Assembly (NCBI GenBank): GCA_004000035.1
Contig: RJAE01000018.1
Span: 1-53,759 of the forward strand
Reading direction: 5' to 3'
Origin: Arthrobacter sulfonylureivorans
GTDB lineage: Bacteria > Actinomycetota > Actinomycetes > Actinomycetales > Micrococcaceae
Length of the DNA stretch: 53,759 bases
Shown: positions 41,655 to 52,200 of the stretch, one piece after another
How positions within the stretch are numbered: position 1 is the stretch's first letter
Layout: the number at the start of each line of letters is the position of its first letter
The notes under the pieces: model-generated
The model's database searches: none
What the model was told of the DNA's origin: nothing
What the model saw: the letters and a program-made list of their open reading frames with translations, nothing else
Made by a program: the position numbers and the translations under genes

Positions 41655-42590
41655 ATGTCCGATCTCCGTCCGCTGCCGCGGCGCTTCGCCCGGTCTTCGT
41701 TCCTCAGGGACGAGGCTCTGTCTGCAGGGATGAGCCTCAAACAACTTCGAGGTAAACGGTTTCATGGTCCTAGTCGAGGAATTCGGATACCCGTTGTTGA
41801 AGGAATGACCCTAGCCCAACGTGTCCGTGCCGTCTCGCTCATAACGGATGGCTCCGCGGTTTCGCACGTCACGGCTGCCAGACTGTGGGGGTTTCCGTTG
41901 CCGCGGCGTATGCAGGCTGACGAATCCGTGCATGTCACGCGTCCGGCAACCTCAACCGCTGTACGCCGGAAGGGCGTGATCGGGCACAGCGCGGTGCTGG
42001 TGCCTGGAGAGGTGGTCATGCTCGACGGCGTCCGGCTCACCTCTCGCGTCAAAACGTGGTTCGACCTGGCAGCCGAAATTTCCGTTGAGGACCTTGTTGT
42101 GATCGGCGACCATTTGGTCCGCGTTCCACGGCCCAGATTAGAATCGCGCTTTGAGGCGTATGCCCGAATCAGCGACCTGCGCGACATCATCAAGGAGCAC
42201 AAGGGCAAGCACGGGATTGCAGATGCCGGTAAAGCGGTTGAACTGGTACGGGTCGGAGCAGATTCCGCTCCTGAGACCCGATTGCGGCTTGCGCTCCTCG
42301 GCGCTGGTCTGCCCGAGCCGGAGCTGAACCAGCCGCTGATGGATGACAACGGCGTAGCCTGGCACGAACCGGACATGCAGTATCGCCAGTACAAAATTGC
42401 GATCGAGTACGAAGGTGACCATCACCGCACGGCCGAGCAGTTGGCTAGGGATATCCGACGGGGAGAGAACACGGCAGCGCTCGGCTGGCTTGAGCGGAGA
42501 GTCTCAAAGGCCGAGATGCACGATGGCGCGAAAGCAGCCATCGCTAAGGTTCACAAAGCTTTGCTGGAGCAGGGCTGGAGGAAGGAATAG
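41655..42590 (+). CDS. DUF559-type protein, hairpin-flanked
   Basis: A 311-residue protein distantly like the one at 15443. The N-terminal part (EALSAGMSLKQLRGKRFHGP, then SHVTAARLWGFPLP) fits the AbiEi-like type. The C-terminal third has a Vsr/DUF559-like core: SAPETRLRLALLGAGLPEPE, then WHEPDMQYRQYKIAIEYEGD with conserved acidic residues, and HHRTAEQLARDIRRGENTAA. A nuclease activity is possible but not shown. No toxin partner is adjacent. TAAAGT sits directly before the ATG, too close for a normal -10, so the exact start is unsure. Related 16-17 bp hairpins flank it on both sides. Confidence 0.75.
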   Translation: MSDLRPLPRRFARSSFLRDEALSAGMSLKQLRGKRFHGPSRGIRIPVVEGMTLAQRVRAVSLITDGSAVSHVTAARLWGFPLPRRMQADESVHVTRPATSTAVRRKGVIGHSAVLVPGEVVMLDGVRLTSRVKTWFDLAAEISVEDLVVIGDHLVRVPRPRLESRFEAYARISDLRDIIKEHKGKHGIADAGKAVELVRVGADSAPETRLRLALLGAGLPEPELNQPLMDDNGVAWHEPDMQYRQYKIAIEYEGDHHRTAEQLARDIRRGENTAALGWLERRVSKAEMHDGAKAAIAKVHKALLEQGWRKE

Positions 42591-42642
42591 GGCGGCACCG
42601 AACAGATGCCGCCCAACTTCGAGCATCCGCTCGGAACGATAA

Positions 42643-42687
42643 CGCAGATATGGCCCCTCCCCGTGCGGGTAAGGGGCCATATCTGCG
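42643..42687. repeat. Palindromic hairpin, right of the DUF559 gene
   Basis: A perfect 16-bp stem CGCAGATATGGCCCCT (42643-42658) pairs with 42672-42687, with an inner CCCG/CGGG stem. It shares CGCAGAT-TGGCCC with the left hairpin and, lying between convergent genes, may also terminate the DUF559 gene and purL. Confidence 0.85.
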
Positions 42688-42737
42688 GAGCGGATTCAGA
42701 GTTGGCGAAGGGGTTCCGGGGACGGTACCCGAAGGAT

Positions 42738-45146
42738 CTACGCGAAGTACTTGGGCAGTGTTGCTTCGTGAGCTTCCTTCAGTTCGGCCAGCGGCACGGA
42801 GAATTCGCTCTGGAAGTCCAGTGCGCCGTTCTCGGTATCCACCACGCCGATGCGCATGAACGGGAAGCCCCGCGCGCCGCACATGTCCTTGAAGCGCACT
42901 TCTTCGCTGCGGGCCACCGACACGACGGCGCGTGCCTGGGACTCGCTGAACAGCAGGGTGAACAGGTCCACCCCGTCGCGCTCGCAGACCTCGCCGAGGC
43001 CGATCCGGGCACCGACGCCGAAGCGCAGGGCCATCTCGGACAGTGCGGCGGCCAGTCCGCCTTCGGAGATGTCATGCGCGGCGTCGATCATGCCGTCGCG
43101 GGAGGCATTGATCAGCAGCTCGCCCAGCAGCTTCTCGGCCGCCAGGTCCACAGCCGGCGGCTTGCCGCCCAGGTGCCCGCGCAGATTGGCCCATTCGGAG
43201 CCGTCCAGCTCGTCGCGGGTGGTGCCCATCAGGTAGATCGCCTGGCCGTCCTCGCGCCAGCCCGACGGCGTGCGGCGGGCGACGTCGTCGAACCTGCCGA
43301 GCATGGCCACGACCGGAGTCGGGTGGATCGGGGTGGAGCCGGTCTGGTTGTAGAGCGAGACGTTGCCGCCGGTGACCGGGACGCCCAGTTCCATGCAGCC
43401 ATCGGAGAGGCCGCGGATTGCTTCGGCCAGCTGCCACATGACGTCCGAGTCTTCGGGGGAGCCGAAGTTCAGGCAGTCGGACACGGCCATCGGCACGGCA
43501 CCAGTGGTGGCGACGTTCCGGTAGGACTCCGCCAAGGCCAACTGCGCGCCCTGGTAGGGATCCAGGTAGGTGTAACGGCCGTTCGCGTCGGTGGCCAGGG
43601 CGACGCCGAGGCCGGTCTGCTCGTCCACGCGGACCACGCCGGCGTCGTCGGGCATGGCCAGTGCGGTGTTGCCGCCCACATAGCGGTCGTACTGGTTGGT
43701 CACCCAGTCCTTCGAGCACATGTTCGGCGATGCCATCAGTTCCAGAACGGCCGCCTTCAGGTCCTCGGCGGTGGCCGGGAGGTCGGCGCCGGCCGCGGAG
43801 GCTCGGAAGCTGTCGGCCTGGAGCTTGTCCTGCCATTCCGGACGAGCGTAGGGGCGGTTGTAGACCGGACCCTCGTGCGCGACGGTGCGCGGGTCGACGT
43901 CGACAATGGTTTCGCCGTCCCACTTGATGACCAGGCGGCCGGTGTCGGTGACCTCGCCGAGCCAGGAGTATTCCACGGCCCACTTGGCCATGACCGCCTC
44001 GAAGGCTTCGACGTTCTCCGGCGAGACCACGGCCATCATGCGTTCCTGCGACTCGGACATCAGGATTTCGCCCGGGGTCAGGGTCGGGTCGCGCAGCAGC
44101 ACCGAGGTCAGCTCAACGTCCATGCCGCCGTCGCCGTTGGAGGCCAGTTCCGAGGTGGCGCAGGAAATGCCGGCCGCGCCTAGGTCCTGGATGCCCTCGA
44201 CCAGGGAGCCCTTGAACAGTTCCAGGCAGCACTCGATCAGCACCTTCTCCGCGAACGGGTCGCCGACCTGGACTGCGGGACGCTTGGAGGGCTTGGTGTC
44301 GTCGAAGGACTCCGAGGACAGGATAGAGGCGCCGCCGATGCCGTCGCCACCGGTGCGTGCGCCGAACAGCACCACCTTGTTGCCCTTGCCGGAGGCGTTG
44401 GCCAGCCGGATGTCCTCGTGCCGCATGATGCCCACGGCCAGTGCGTTCACCAGCGGGTTGCCCTGGTAGACCGAGTCGAAGACCACCTCGCCGCCGATGT
44501 TCGGCAGGCCCAGGGAGTTGCCGTAGCCGCCGATGCCGGCGACCGCGCCGTGGACCACGCGGGCGGTGTCCGGGTGGTCGATCGCGCCGAAGCGCAGCGG
44601 GTCCATCACGGCCACCGGGCGGGCGCCCATGGAAATGATGTCGCGCACAATCCCGCCGATACCGGTCGCGGCGCCCTGGTAGGGCTCCACCATGGTCGGG
44701 GAGTTGTGCGATTCGATCTTGAAGGTCACGGCCCAGCCGTCACCCAGGTCGGTCACGCCGGCGTTCTCGCCGATGCCCACCAGCATGTGCTTCTTCATGT
44801 CCTCGGTGACCTTGTCGCCGAACTGGCGAAGGTGGACCTTCGACGACTTGTAGGAGCAGTGCTCGGACCACATCACCGAGTACATGGCCAGCTCGGCGGC
44901 GGTCGGACGGCGGCCCAGCACCTTGACCACCTCGTCGAACTCGTTGCGCTTCAGGCCCAGCTCGGCCCAGGGCATCTCCGTGTCAGGGCTCTGCGCGGCG
45001 TGGTCCACGGTATCGATGTTGAACTGGCGACCCTCGACGCGTTCGACCGCGTCGGCCGCCTGGCCGAAGCTCTGGACGTGTTCATTGCGGACCTCGGCCG
45101 GAGTCTCCAGCCGGGTGGCGGCGCTGGTCGGATTCATTTCGGTCAT
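42738..45146 (-). CDS. purL: Phosphoribosylformylglycinamidine synthase subunit PurL
   Basis: An 802-residue small-type PurL that, with PurQ and PurS, converts FGAR to FGAM in purine synthesis. Signatures are [56 protein letters not shown] and [20 protein letters not shown]. It is about 40-60 residues longer than usual because of an N-terminal extension (to about residue 55). The start overlaps the purQ stop by one base (TAATG). Confidence 0.97.
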   Translation of the reverse strand: MTEMNPTSAATRLETPAEVRNEHVQSFGQAADAVERVEGRQFNIDTVDHAAQSPDTEMPWAELGLKRNEFDEVVKVLGRRPTAAELAMYSVMWSEHCSYKSSKVHLRQFGDKVTEDMKKHMLVGIGENAGVTDLGDGWAVTFKIESHNSPTMVEPYQGAATGIGGIVRDIISMGARPVAVMDPLRFGAIDHPDTARVVHGAVAGIGGYGNSLGLPNIGGEVVFDSVYQGNPLVNALAVGIMRHEDIRLANASGKGNKVVLFGARTGGDGIGGASILSSESFDDTKPSKRPAVQVGDPFAEKVLIECCLELFKGSLVEGIQDLGAAGISCATSELASNGDGGMDVELTSVLLRDPTLTPGEILMSESQERMMAVVSPENVEAFEAVMAKWAVEYSWLGEVTDTGRLVIKWDGETIVDVDPRTVAHEGPVYNRPYARPEWQDKLQADSFRASAAGADLPATAEDLKAAVLELMASPNMCSKDWVTNQYDRYVGGNTALAMPDDAGVVRVDEQTGLGVALATDANGRYTYLDPYQGAQLALAESYRNVATTGAVPMAVSDCLNFGSPEDSDVMWQLAEAIRGLSDGCMELGVPVTGGNVSLYNQTGSTPIHPTPVVAMLGRFDDVARRTPSGWREDGQAIYLMGTTRDELDGSEWANLRGHLGGKPPAVDLAAEKLLGELLINASRDGMIDAAHDISEGGLAAALSEMALRFGVGARIGLGEVCERDGVDLFTLLFSESQARAVVSVARSEEVRFKDMCGARGFPFMRIGVVDTENGALDFQSEFSVPLAELKEAHEATLPKYFA

Positions 45147-45928
45147 TACTTGGCACCTGCAACAATCTTCGTCAAAACTGAGGTGAAAATGCCCAGGCCG
45201 TCGGTGCCGCCGCGCAGTGCGACGTCGCCGAAAGCGGAGGAATCGGGGCCGAAGCCGGCTTCCACGGCGTGCTCGGGGTGCGGCATCAGGCCCACCACGT
45301 TTCCGGCAGCATTGCTGATGCCGGCAATATCGCGCCGCGAGCCGTTCGGGTTCACGTCCACGTAGCGGAACACCACGCGGTTCTCCGCTTCCAGTTCGTC
45401 CAGTGTCTTCTCGTCCGCGACGTACTGGCCGTCCTGGTTCTTCAGCGGCACCACAATCTCGGCGCCGGCTTCGTACTGGCTGGTCCAGGCGGTGGCGTTG
45501 TTCTCCACCCGCAGCCGCTGGTCGCGGCAGAGGAAGTGCAGGTGGTTGTTCTTGATCATCGAGCCCGGCAGCAGGTGCGCCTCGGTCAGCACCTGGAAGC
45601 CGTTGCAGATGCCCAGCACCGGCAGCGGATAGTGCTTCGCCTTCGCGCCCTCGCTGATCTGGTCCATCAGCGGTGCGAAGCGGGAGATGGCGCCGGCGCG
45701 CAGGTAGTCGCCGTAGGAGAAGCCGCCGGGGACGATCACGCCGTCCACGCCCTGCAGGTCGTGGTCGCCGTGCCACAGGCTGACCGCCGTGCCGCCGGCA
45801 ATCCGGACCGCGCGGGCCGCATCGCGGTCGTCCAACGTGCCGGGGAAAGTGACGACGCCGATGCGCGCACCGGAGAGGCCGGCGTCGGGCGCTGGGGAGA
45901 AGTCGCCGATCAGGGGAGTCTCGGTCAT
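45146..45928 (-). CDS. purQ: Phosphoribosylformylglycinamidine synthase glutaminase PurQ
   Basis: A 260-residue class I glutaminase subunit that feeds ammonia to PurL. The nucleophile Cys is in [19 protein letters not shown], and MPHPEHAVE holds the catalytic His and Glu. [19 protein letters not shown] is typical. An N-terminal extension of about 20 residues precedes [14 protein letters not shown]. It overlaps purS and purL by one base each. Confidence 0.97.
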   Translation of the reverse strand: MTETPLIGDFSPAPDAGLSGARIGVVTFPGTLDDRDAARAVRIAGGTAVSLWHGDHDLQGVDGVIVPGGFSYGDYLRAGAISRFAPLMDQISEGAKAKHYPLPVLGICNGFQVLTEAHLLPGSMIKNNHLHFLCRDQRLRVENNATAWTSQYEAGAEIVVPLKNQDGQYVADEKTLDELEAENRVVFRYVDVNPNGSRRDIAGISNAAGNVVGLMPHPEHAVEAGFGPDSSAFGDVALRGGTDGLGIFTSVLTKIVAGAK

Positions 45929-46200
45929 TATTCGCCGGCCCCGATGGTCGCCTCGGTGATGACCTCCACCCGCGTGACGTCTTCGATCACCGGGTTGGAG
46001 AGCAGCGTGGTGGCGGCATGGCGGGCCTGGTCCAGGATGTCCTGGGTGACCTCGCCGTCGACCACTAGTTCGAAGCGCTTGCCCTGGCGGACCTCGCTGA
46101 ACCCGGTCTGGCCCAGGCGGTTCAATGCGCCGAGAATGGCTTTGCCCTGCGGATCAAGGATTTCGGGCTTGGGCATGACATCAACAACGATCCGGGGCAT
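45928..46200 (-). CDS. purS: Phosphoribosylformylglycinamidine synthase subunit PurS
   Basis: A 90-residue PurS, the small dimeric subunit that bridges PurL and Pur[21 protein letters not shown] and [15 protein letters not shown] are characteristic. It is the first gene of purSQL. A TAGAAT box (46326-46331, minus strand) 125 bases upstream may be the promoter; the long leader shows no riboswitch that I recognise. Confidence 0.96.
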   Translation of the reverse strand: MPRIVVDVMPKPEILDPQGKAILGALNRLGQTGFSEVRQGKRFELVVDGEVTQDILDQARHAATTLLSNPVIEDVTRVEVITEATIGAGE

Positions 46201-46410
46201 CCGGTCACTCCTGTGCTTGGATTGTGCTCTTCAAACGAAGCGAGGCGCGCGGAATCCAGTGCAGTATCAGTCCAACAATCGGTGCCGTCTCACGCTGACC
46301 AGCGCTCCGCGAGCTTGCGGGATCCATTCTACCGGCATCCGGAGGCGCGGATTTTACGGGACGACGACGGCGAAAGCGGCCACCACCGTGCCGTTGTTCC
46401 GCCGGACTCA

Positions 46411-46416
46411 TAGCAT
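46411..46416 (+). promoter_or_regulatory. -10 box TAGCAT of a leaderless promoter
   Basis: TAGCAT is seven bases before the ATG at 46424, with the same TAGCATGNANGTCATG string as at 207-222. Confidence 0.6.
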
Positions 46417-46423
46417 GAATGTC

Positions 46424-46588
46424 ATGAAGGACAAGCCGCAGTCCATGCTGTTGCCCATTCTGGCCGCCGTCGTGCTGGCCGGTCTCGGGCGGATGGTGAT
46501 CCAGAAGATCCAGGACGACCGGCGGCCGGCGGGCGCCGCGCGTGAGGACCTCGGTAAAAAGGTGAGCGAAGTCATGCGCGGCCGCTGA
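46424..46588 (+). CDS. Small single-span membrane protein
   Basis: A 54-residue protein with one hydrophobic segment (SMLLPILAAVVLAGLGRMVI) followed by a charged tail with DDRRPAGAAREDLGKKVSEV. I do not recognise a family. Its reality is supported by the leaderless promoter and by codon use; a start at 46415 is possible. Confidence 0.6.
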   Translation: MKDKPQSMLLPILAAVVLAGLGRMVIQKIQDDRRPAGAAREDLGKKVSEVMRGR

Positions 46589-46622
46589 CTGACAACCCCG
46601 GATTATTCGACCACCCAGGGGC

Positions 46623-47186
46623 CTAGTCGACCACCCAGATGTCCAGCCGGACCTGGGCGGGGAGTCTGGTGCCGCTGCCCACGAGGATCCGGGACGACAG
46701 CCAGCTCCACTCCGGTCCGCCAGCCAGCGCGCGCGGTGAGCAGCGGAAGTAGATGCGCTCCGGCGGAACCGGCTCATTGCGCACCAGGGCGGCGATGTCT
46801 TCGGGCGAACCGGTGCGGATGCCGAAGTTGTTGATGTAAATGCGTTCGCCGGAGTCGGTCTCGATGGCGTATTTCGCTTCGAGTTCGGTCATGGTGGATG
46901 ACCGCAGCAGCTGGAAGTCGGCGCCGCCAGCCAGCACCCGGCCGTTGAGCTGAGGGCCGGAAACGGTGCCGCCGGTGATTGGGATGATGCGCCGTGTGCC
47001 CTCGGCGGTTTCGCCGACTTCGATCGGCTCGGCCACTTCTACGGCAATGCTGGCCAGGAACGTCAAGCCCGGGGCGGAGGGTGCTGCCGGCGGGACCTCG
47101 GCAGCAGTGGCGGAGGGTGCTTGAGGCCGGACATCGGCTGCCGCGGCGACTGAAGCGGCGGCAGCTCCGGACGGTTGCGTGATCAT
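46623..47186 (-). CDS. DUF3237 domain protein
   Basis: A 187-residue protein. After an Ala/Pro-rich N-terminus of 40 residues comes a DUF3237 beta-barrel (LTFLASIAVEVAEPIEVGET, then GGTVSGPQLNGRVLAGGADF, YAIETDSGERIYINNFGIRT and RIYFRCSPRA). No activity is known for the family. TAGTCT six bases before ATG 47186 gives a leaderless start. A 12-bp copy of the end of the gene lies 20 bp beyond its stop. Confidence 0.82.
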   Translation of the reverse strand: MITQPSGAAAASVAAAADVRPQAPSATAAEVPPAAPSAPGLTFLASIAVEVAEPIEVGETAEGTRRIIPITGGTVSGPQLNGRVLAGGADFQLLRSSTMTELEAKYAIETDSGERIYINNFGIRTGSPEDIAALVRNEPVPPERIYFRCSPRALAGGPEWSWLSSRILVGSGTRLPAQVRLDIWVVD

Positions 47187-47192
47187 GACCCG

Positions 47193-47198
47193 AGACTA
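47193..47198 (-). promoter_or_regulatory. -10 box TAGTCT of a leaderless promoter
   Basis: On the minus strand TAGTCT is separated by six bases from the ATG at 47186. Confidence 0.55.
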
Positions 47199-47238
47199 CC
47201 CGCCCACTATGCAGCACCCGCCATTTTCAGCGCTGAGA

Positions 47239-47340
47239 GGGGCGGCTGCTGGATAGTGGATGGAGGGGAATGGGGAGGGGCTGCTGCTGGATAGTGCATG
47301 CAGGTGAATGGGACGGGCTGCTGCGGGATAGCGGATCGCC
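47239..47340 (+). repeat. Three degenerate 37-38 bp tandem repeats
   Basis: Three units share GGCTGCTGCTGGATAGTG and then, in the first two, GGGGAATGGG or GTGAATGGG. They fill the gap between the DUF3237 gene and the end of the SSI-like gene. Confidence 0.65.
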
Positions 47341-47346
47341 CGTGGA

Positions 47347-47928
47347 TTAGGCCTCCCCGGCTCGGCTGCCGAGCAGGGCTTGCATGCTGTTCCACTCCGA
47401 GATCTGGCAGCCGTCGGTCAAGGCGAATTGCTTGTCAACCTCGCGGCCGCTGATCGTGCCGGTGACCCGGGCCTGTTGGGGGCCGCCGTATTGCTGGGTG
47501 CAAATGCGGTTGCGGTCGGGCAGTTCGAAGAAGACCTTCTCTCCGTGTTTGGTCAGTGCCGCGCACGCAGCCTCGGCGTCGCGGACCGTGGACCCGTCGG
47601 CGGGCTGGCTGTCCCGGCACACCAGCTTCCGTTCGACCCGGGCATCGCTGCCGGCGGAGGTCAGCACGACGGTCAGATCGGCATCCATGGCTGTTCCTTC
47701 CTGGGTGTTCGGCGGGGCGGGCTCTGAGGGGGCGGGCTCCGAGGTGCCGGGGGCTCCGGGGGAACCGGTTCCGGGGGAGGCAGGAGCCGTGATCCCGGGC
47801 GAGGGGGCCGGCTCGTTGCTTGGGCCGCAGGCCGAGAGCGACGGCACGGCAAGCAGGCCGATGATGAGCGCCGCGGTCCGAAGCCCTCTGGCTCGCCGCG
47901 GGGCCGAACGTCTTGCTTTGACCGCCAT
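47347..47928 (-). CDS. Lipoprotein with subtilisin-inhibitor-like (SSI) domain
   Basis: A 193-residue exported protein. The signal peptide ends in the lipobox LSAC, and a Pro/Ser/Gly/Thr linker of about 50 residues follows. The remainder fits the SSI fold: KLVCRDSQPADGSTVRDAEA, then ACAALTKHG, the reactive-loop region RNRICTQQYGG, and a final Cys in FALTDGCQISEW. By alignment with SSI the P1 residue would be Gln, which is unusual. ATG 47928 is preceded by GGAGG at seven bases; ATG 47934 overlaps the preceding stop. It is cotranscribed with the putative glycosylase, and a large secreted subtilase gene lies 1.4 kb away, a possible target. Confidence 0.78.
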   Translation of the reverse strand: MAVKARRSAPRRARGLRTAALIIGLLAVPSLSACGPSNEPAPSPGITAPASPGTGSPGAPGTSEPAPSEPAPPNTQEGTAMDADLTVVLTSAGSDARVERKLVCRDSQPADGSTVRDAEAACAALTKHGEKVFFELPDRNRICTQQYGGPQQARVTGTISGREVDKQFALTDGCQISEWNSMQALLGSRAGEA

Positions 47929-47930
47929 GA

Positions 47931-48962
47931 TCATTCCTCCGCTCTCATGTTCCCAGTGTCGCCGGCTCCATCAAGGTGCTGCCCGAAACTCACGTTCGCC
48001 CCGTCGACTTGCTGCCCGATACCAGTGCCGACCCCGCCGTCCAGCAGGTCCAGTGCCTCCAGCAGCCTGCCGCGCAACACCTGCGCCGCGGCGGCAAAGG
48101 CCCGCTGGGCGGCCACATACTGCGCCCGGCCTTCGGTGGTCTCGATCCGTACCGGCTCGTAGCCCCATCCGGACAGGTCGTACGGGGAGGCCTTCATGTC
48201 CAGTTCGCGGATCCGCCAGGACAGCTCGAAGCAGTCCATCACCAGCTCGCTGGGCAGCGCGGGGGACAGCTTGTACGCCCACTTGTACAGGTCCATGTTG
48301 GCGTGCAGGCAGCCGGGCTGTTCCAGCTGCCGCTGGTTCTCGCGGGTGGGCCGCAGTGTGTTCAGCGGAACGGCCTGCGGCGTATAGAAGCGGAAGGCGT
48401 CGAAGTGCGAGCAGTTGATCCGGCTGCCCTCCACCACCTGGTCCGTTCCCTCGGCGCCGAGCCGCAGCTCCAGATAGTCATGCCGGATGCCGTTGAGCCG
48501 CGATTTGTACGCCATGGCCCACTCGTGCAGCCCGAAGCAGCCGAACCGCGCCGGCCGCGCCGCGGCACCGGCCAGGATCTCCCGCGAGAACGCCACCGCG
48601 GTTCCCCGCGCCGCGAGGAAAGCCTCCGCGTCGAAGGTGACGGCACCGCCGTCGTGCTCCAAACCTGCCGAGCGGCCCTCGGCGGCAGTCAGCTCGCGGT
48701 AGAACTTCCAGCCCCGGCGCTCGCCGGCTTCGGTGCCGGCCAACACCACGCCCGCTCCCGGGTGCCAGCGCAGCAGCTGGCCCGGCTTCAGGCTGTAGTA
48801 GGTAAACAGGAAGTCCTCCACCGGGTGTTTAAGCCCGGCCGAGCGGCGTTGCAGGTACGGTTCGGTGAAACGCGCTGCCCGCTCGGCGTGGTCCCGGGCG
48901 CGCGGCAGCCATAGCTCCGGTTCAAGAACCCGGGGCCGGTCAAGGAGGACCTGCTGCGCCAT
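47931..48962 (-). CDS. Putative 3-methyladenine DNA glycosylase family protein
   Basis: A 343-residue protein of an actinobacterial family usually named 3-methyladenine DNA glycosylase, although it is not AlkA, Tag or Mpg by motif. Conserved blocks are HPVEDFLFTYYSLKPGQLLRWHPG (start), RFGCFGLHEWAMAYKSRLNG, GCLHANMDLYKWAYKLSPAL and SGWGYEPVRIETTEGRAQYV. The enzymatic name comes from database custom, so I treat it as tentative. GACAAT six bases before ATG 48962 suggests a leaderless start. Its stop touches the SSI-like gene. Confidence 0.72.
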   Translation of the reverse strand: MAQQVLLDRPRVLEPELWLPRARDHAERAARFTEPYLQRRSAGLKHPVEDFLFTYYSLKPGQLLRWHPGAGVVLAGTEAGERRGWKFYRELTAAEGRSAGLEHDGGAVTFDAEAFLAARGTAVAFSREILAGAAARPARFGCFGLHEWAMAYKSRLNGIRHDYLELRLGAEGTDQVVEGSRINCSHFDAFRFYTPQAVPLNTLRPTRENQRQLEQPGCLHANMDLYKWAYKLSPALPSELVMDCFELSWRIRELDMKASPYDLSGWGYEPVRIETTEGRAQYVAAQRAFAAAAQVLRGRLLEALDLLDGGVGTGIGQQVDGANVSFGQHLDGAGDTGNMRAEE

Positions 48963-49296
48963 GGCTCCATTGTCCCAGCAGCGGCGGCAGTTTGGCACCG
49001 GCAAAAGGGTGGCCGCTTATAGCACTGCCGGCTGAAGCCGGAAAGCCCCGGCAGAACTATCGGCCAAGGCGCACCCAAAAAAGGTGAAACAGTTCTTTCA
49101 GATCAATCGTTGCGGTATTTTGGTTGCACAGGTGCACCAAATGTGGCTGTTGTCACAGTTGGGGGAGGGGGCCGGCTTCGCACGCCGGTACGTCCAATAT
49201 CCTGCGCGGCCGTTCACCGCGCGGGGTACGGCATTCGGTTGCGCCTGGGGTCGGACCAAAGCGGTCGGGCTCACCGGATGAAAGGCTATACCTCTC
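48963..49296. other. Divergent upstream region with a palindrome
   Basis: This 334-bp AT-richer region separates two divergent genes. TGCACAGGTGCA (49125-49136), widened to TTGG/CCAA, is a possible operator. CTATACC about ten bases before the subtilase ATG may be its -10 box. No other structure was recognised. Confidence 0.4.
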
Positions 49297-52200
49297 ATGA
49301 CCAAGCAAAGCAGCAGCTTTGTGCACAGGCAGGGAATGCGATCTGCCGCAGCACTCGCACTGGGGATACCGTTAATTCTCTCCGGGCTGGCCGGCCCGGC
49401 GGCGGCCGCACCCGCCAGTCTCCCGACCACCATCACGTCGAACCCGGATGGACAGCAGGCCATCTATGAGGACGGCCGCTACATTGTGATGCTGGATTCC
49501 GCTCCGCTGGCGACCTACGAAGGCGGTGTGGCCGGCATTGGGGCCACCAAGCCCGCCAAAGGCGAGAAGCTGAACGACGGCTCCGCCCATGCCAAGAAGT
49601 ACCGCGCGCACCTGACCAACAAACAGGGCGACGTCGCTGCCTCCGAGGGCGTGAAAATCCAGAAGAGCTTCACGACGGCGGTGAACGGCTTCGTGGCCGA
49701 GCTGACCGGACTGCAGGCGGCGGAGCTGGCCAAGAAGCCTGGCGTCGTGGCGGTGGCTCCGGACGAGCAGCACCACCCCGACTACTCCAGCACCGACTAC
49801 CTGGACCTGCCCGGCCGCGACGGCGTCTGGGCCGAGCAGTACGGCGGCGCGAAGAACGCCGGTAAGGGCACTGTGGTCGGCGTGATCGACACAGGCTACT
49901 ACCCGGAGAGCGATTTCCTGGCCGGCGAAGAGGTCAAGCCCCTGCGCGGCAAGGCCAAAGTCGGCGAACCGTACCTGACCGCCGATGGCAAGATCGCCAT
50001 GCTCAAAGCAGACGGCAGCACGTTCCTGGGCGAATGCCAGCCGGGCCAGGAGGGGTCGGGCTTCGACGGCACCGAATGCAACTCCAAGGTGCTCAGTGCC
50101 CGCTACTACGCGGACGACTTCCTGCGGACGGTGCCGGCACAGAACCGGAACCCGAAGGAGTCCATCTCCCCGCTGGACATCGCCAGCCACGGCACCCACA
50201 CCGCCAGCACTGCCGCCGGCAACAGCGGCGTGACGCAGACGGTGGCCGGCCGCGACTTCGGCACCGGCAACGGCGTGGCCCCGGCCGCCAAGGTGTCCGT
50301 CTACAAGATCTGCTGGGAGGACAACGACGAGGCGACCGGCGGCTGCTACAGCTCCGCCTCGGTGGACGCGATCGAACAGGCCATCCTGGACGGCGTCGAC
50401 GTGCTCAACTACTCCATTTCCGGCAACAACAACTCGGTGCTGGACCCGGTGTCCGTGGCGTTCCTGAGCGCCGCCGAGGTGGGCATCTTCGTTTCCGCCT
50501 CCGCCGGCAACGCCGGCCCGGGCCCCACCACCGTCAACCACAGCGCGCCGTGGGTGACCACGGTTGCGGCCAGCACGTTCTCCAACGAACTGCAGGGCAC
50601 GGTGGAACTCTCCGACGGCACCAAGTACCGCGGCACGTCCATCATGAACCGCGAGGTTCCGCAGACCAGCCTGGTCCTGTCCGCCGAGGCCGGCGCGGCA
50701 GGCGCCACCGCCGACGAGGCCAAGCTCTGCTACCCGGGCAAGCTCGACCCGGCCAAGGTTGAAGGCAAGATCGTGGTCTGCGACCGCGGCGTGAACCCCC
50801 GTGCGGACAAGTCCGTGGCGGTGAAGCAGGCCGGCGGCGTCGGCATGGTTTTGGTCAACGTGGTGCCCGGATCGCTCGATCTGGACCTGCACGCGGTGCC
50901 CACCGTCCACATCGCCGACCCGTCCATCAAGGACAAGGTGGTCGCAGATCCGACGCTGACCGCTGCGCTGCGCAACAAGGACACCACCGGATTGGCCCAG
51001 AGCCCGGTCCCGCAGATCGCCGCGTTCTCCTCGCGTGGTCCGTCAACAGCGGTCGATTCGAACCTGCTCAAGCCGGACGTTGCCGCCCCGGGCGTTAACG
51101 TCCTGGCCGGCGTCTCCCCCGTCCTCGGCGGCGAGACCAACGGCTTCATGTCGGGTACCTCGATGGCCGCCCCGCACGTGGCGGGCCTCGGCGCGCTGCT
51201 GCTGGCCGAGAACCCGCGGTGGTCCCCGGCCACGGTGAAGTCGGCGATGATGACCACCGCCGGCGACCTGGTCAACGAGGACGGCTCGGTGAACGAAGAT
51301 CGCTTCGCCACCGGCGCCGGCCACGTGGACACCGCGCGGATGGGCGACCCGGGCCTGGCCTACGACGCCAACGTCGAGGACTGGCTGGGCTTCATTCAGG
51401 GCACCGGCCTGGACCTGGGGCTGAAGAAAAAGGACACCATCCAGTCCAAGGACCTCAACGTTCCCTCCTTCGCGCTCGGGAAGCTGGCCGGCGAGGTCAC
51501 CGTGGAGCGCACGCTCACCGCACTGGAACCGGGCTCTTACACGGTGGACGTGGACCTGCCCGGCGTGGCCGTCAAGGTCTCGCCCCGGAAGCTGAACTTC
51601 ACGAAGCCCGGCCAGGAACGCAAGTTCAAGGTCACCTTCCAGAACGTGAACGCACCGCTGGATGAGTTCGCCATGGGCGAGCTGGTCTGGACGGAAGAGG
51701 GCAAGCGCGGCAACGGCAACGGCAAGGGCAGCGGTCGGGGACAGCACACGGTTGCTTCACCCATCGCCGTCCGGCCGGTCACTGCCGTGGCCCCGGCCAG
51801 CGTGGCCTTTACTTCCGACGCCGGCGACGGCAGTGGCTCGTTCAAGGTCACCTCGGGTACCAACTCGCCCATCGATCTGGCGGTCGAGGGCCTGGCCAAG
51901 GCCAACGCCACCGAACTGGAGAAGGTCCCCGGCCAGCCGGCCGTGATCGGTTCCAACGGCAGCACCGGCTTTGCCCCGCAGGCCGTACCGGCAGGCGCCA
52001 CGTTGGCGCAGTTCGCCATCAATGCGGCGGACGCTGGAGCGGATTGGGATCTGCACGTCCTCACTCCTGCGGGCACGGTAATCTCTGCCGCCACGGCGTC
52101 GGCCAGCGAGTCACTGGTGATCAACAATCCGACGCCGGGCACCTACTATGCCATCGCGCACCTGTTTTCCAGCCCGGACGCCAAGGCCAGCAAGGGAACC

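Noticed and set aside
15443-42590. AbiEi-type toxin-antitoxin systems at the two DUF559 genes
   Set aside because: Neither gene has an AbiEii-like nucleotidyltransferase toxin next to it, so only the domain resemblance can be stated.
46201-46330. Purine riboswitch in the purS leader
   Set aside because: The leader is about 125 bases long, but none of the conserved purine, PRPP or other known aptamer cores could be recognised.
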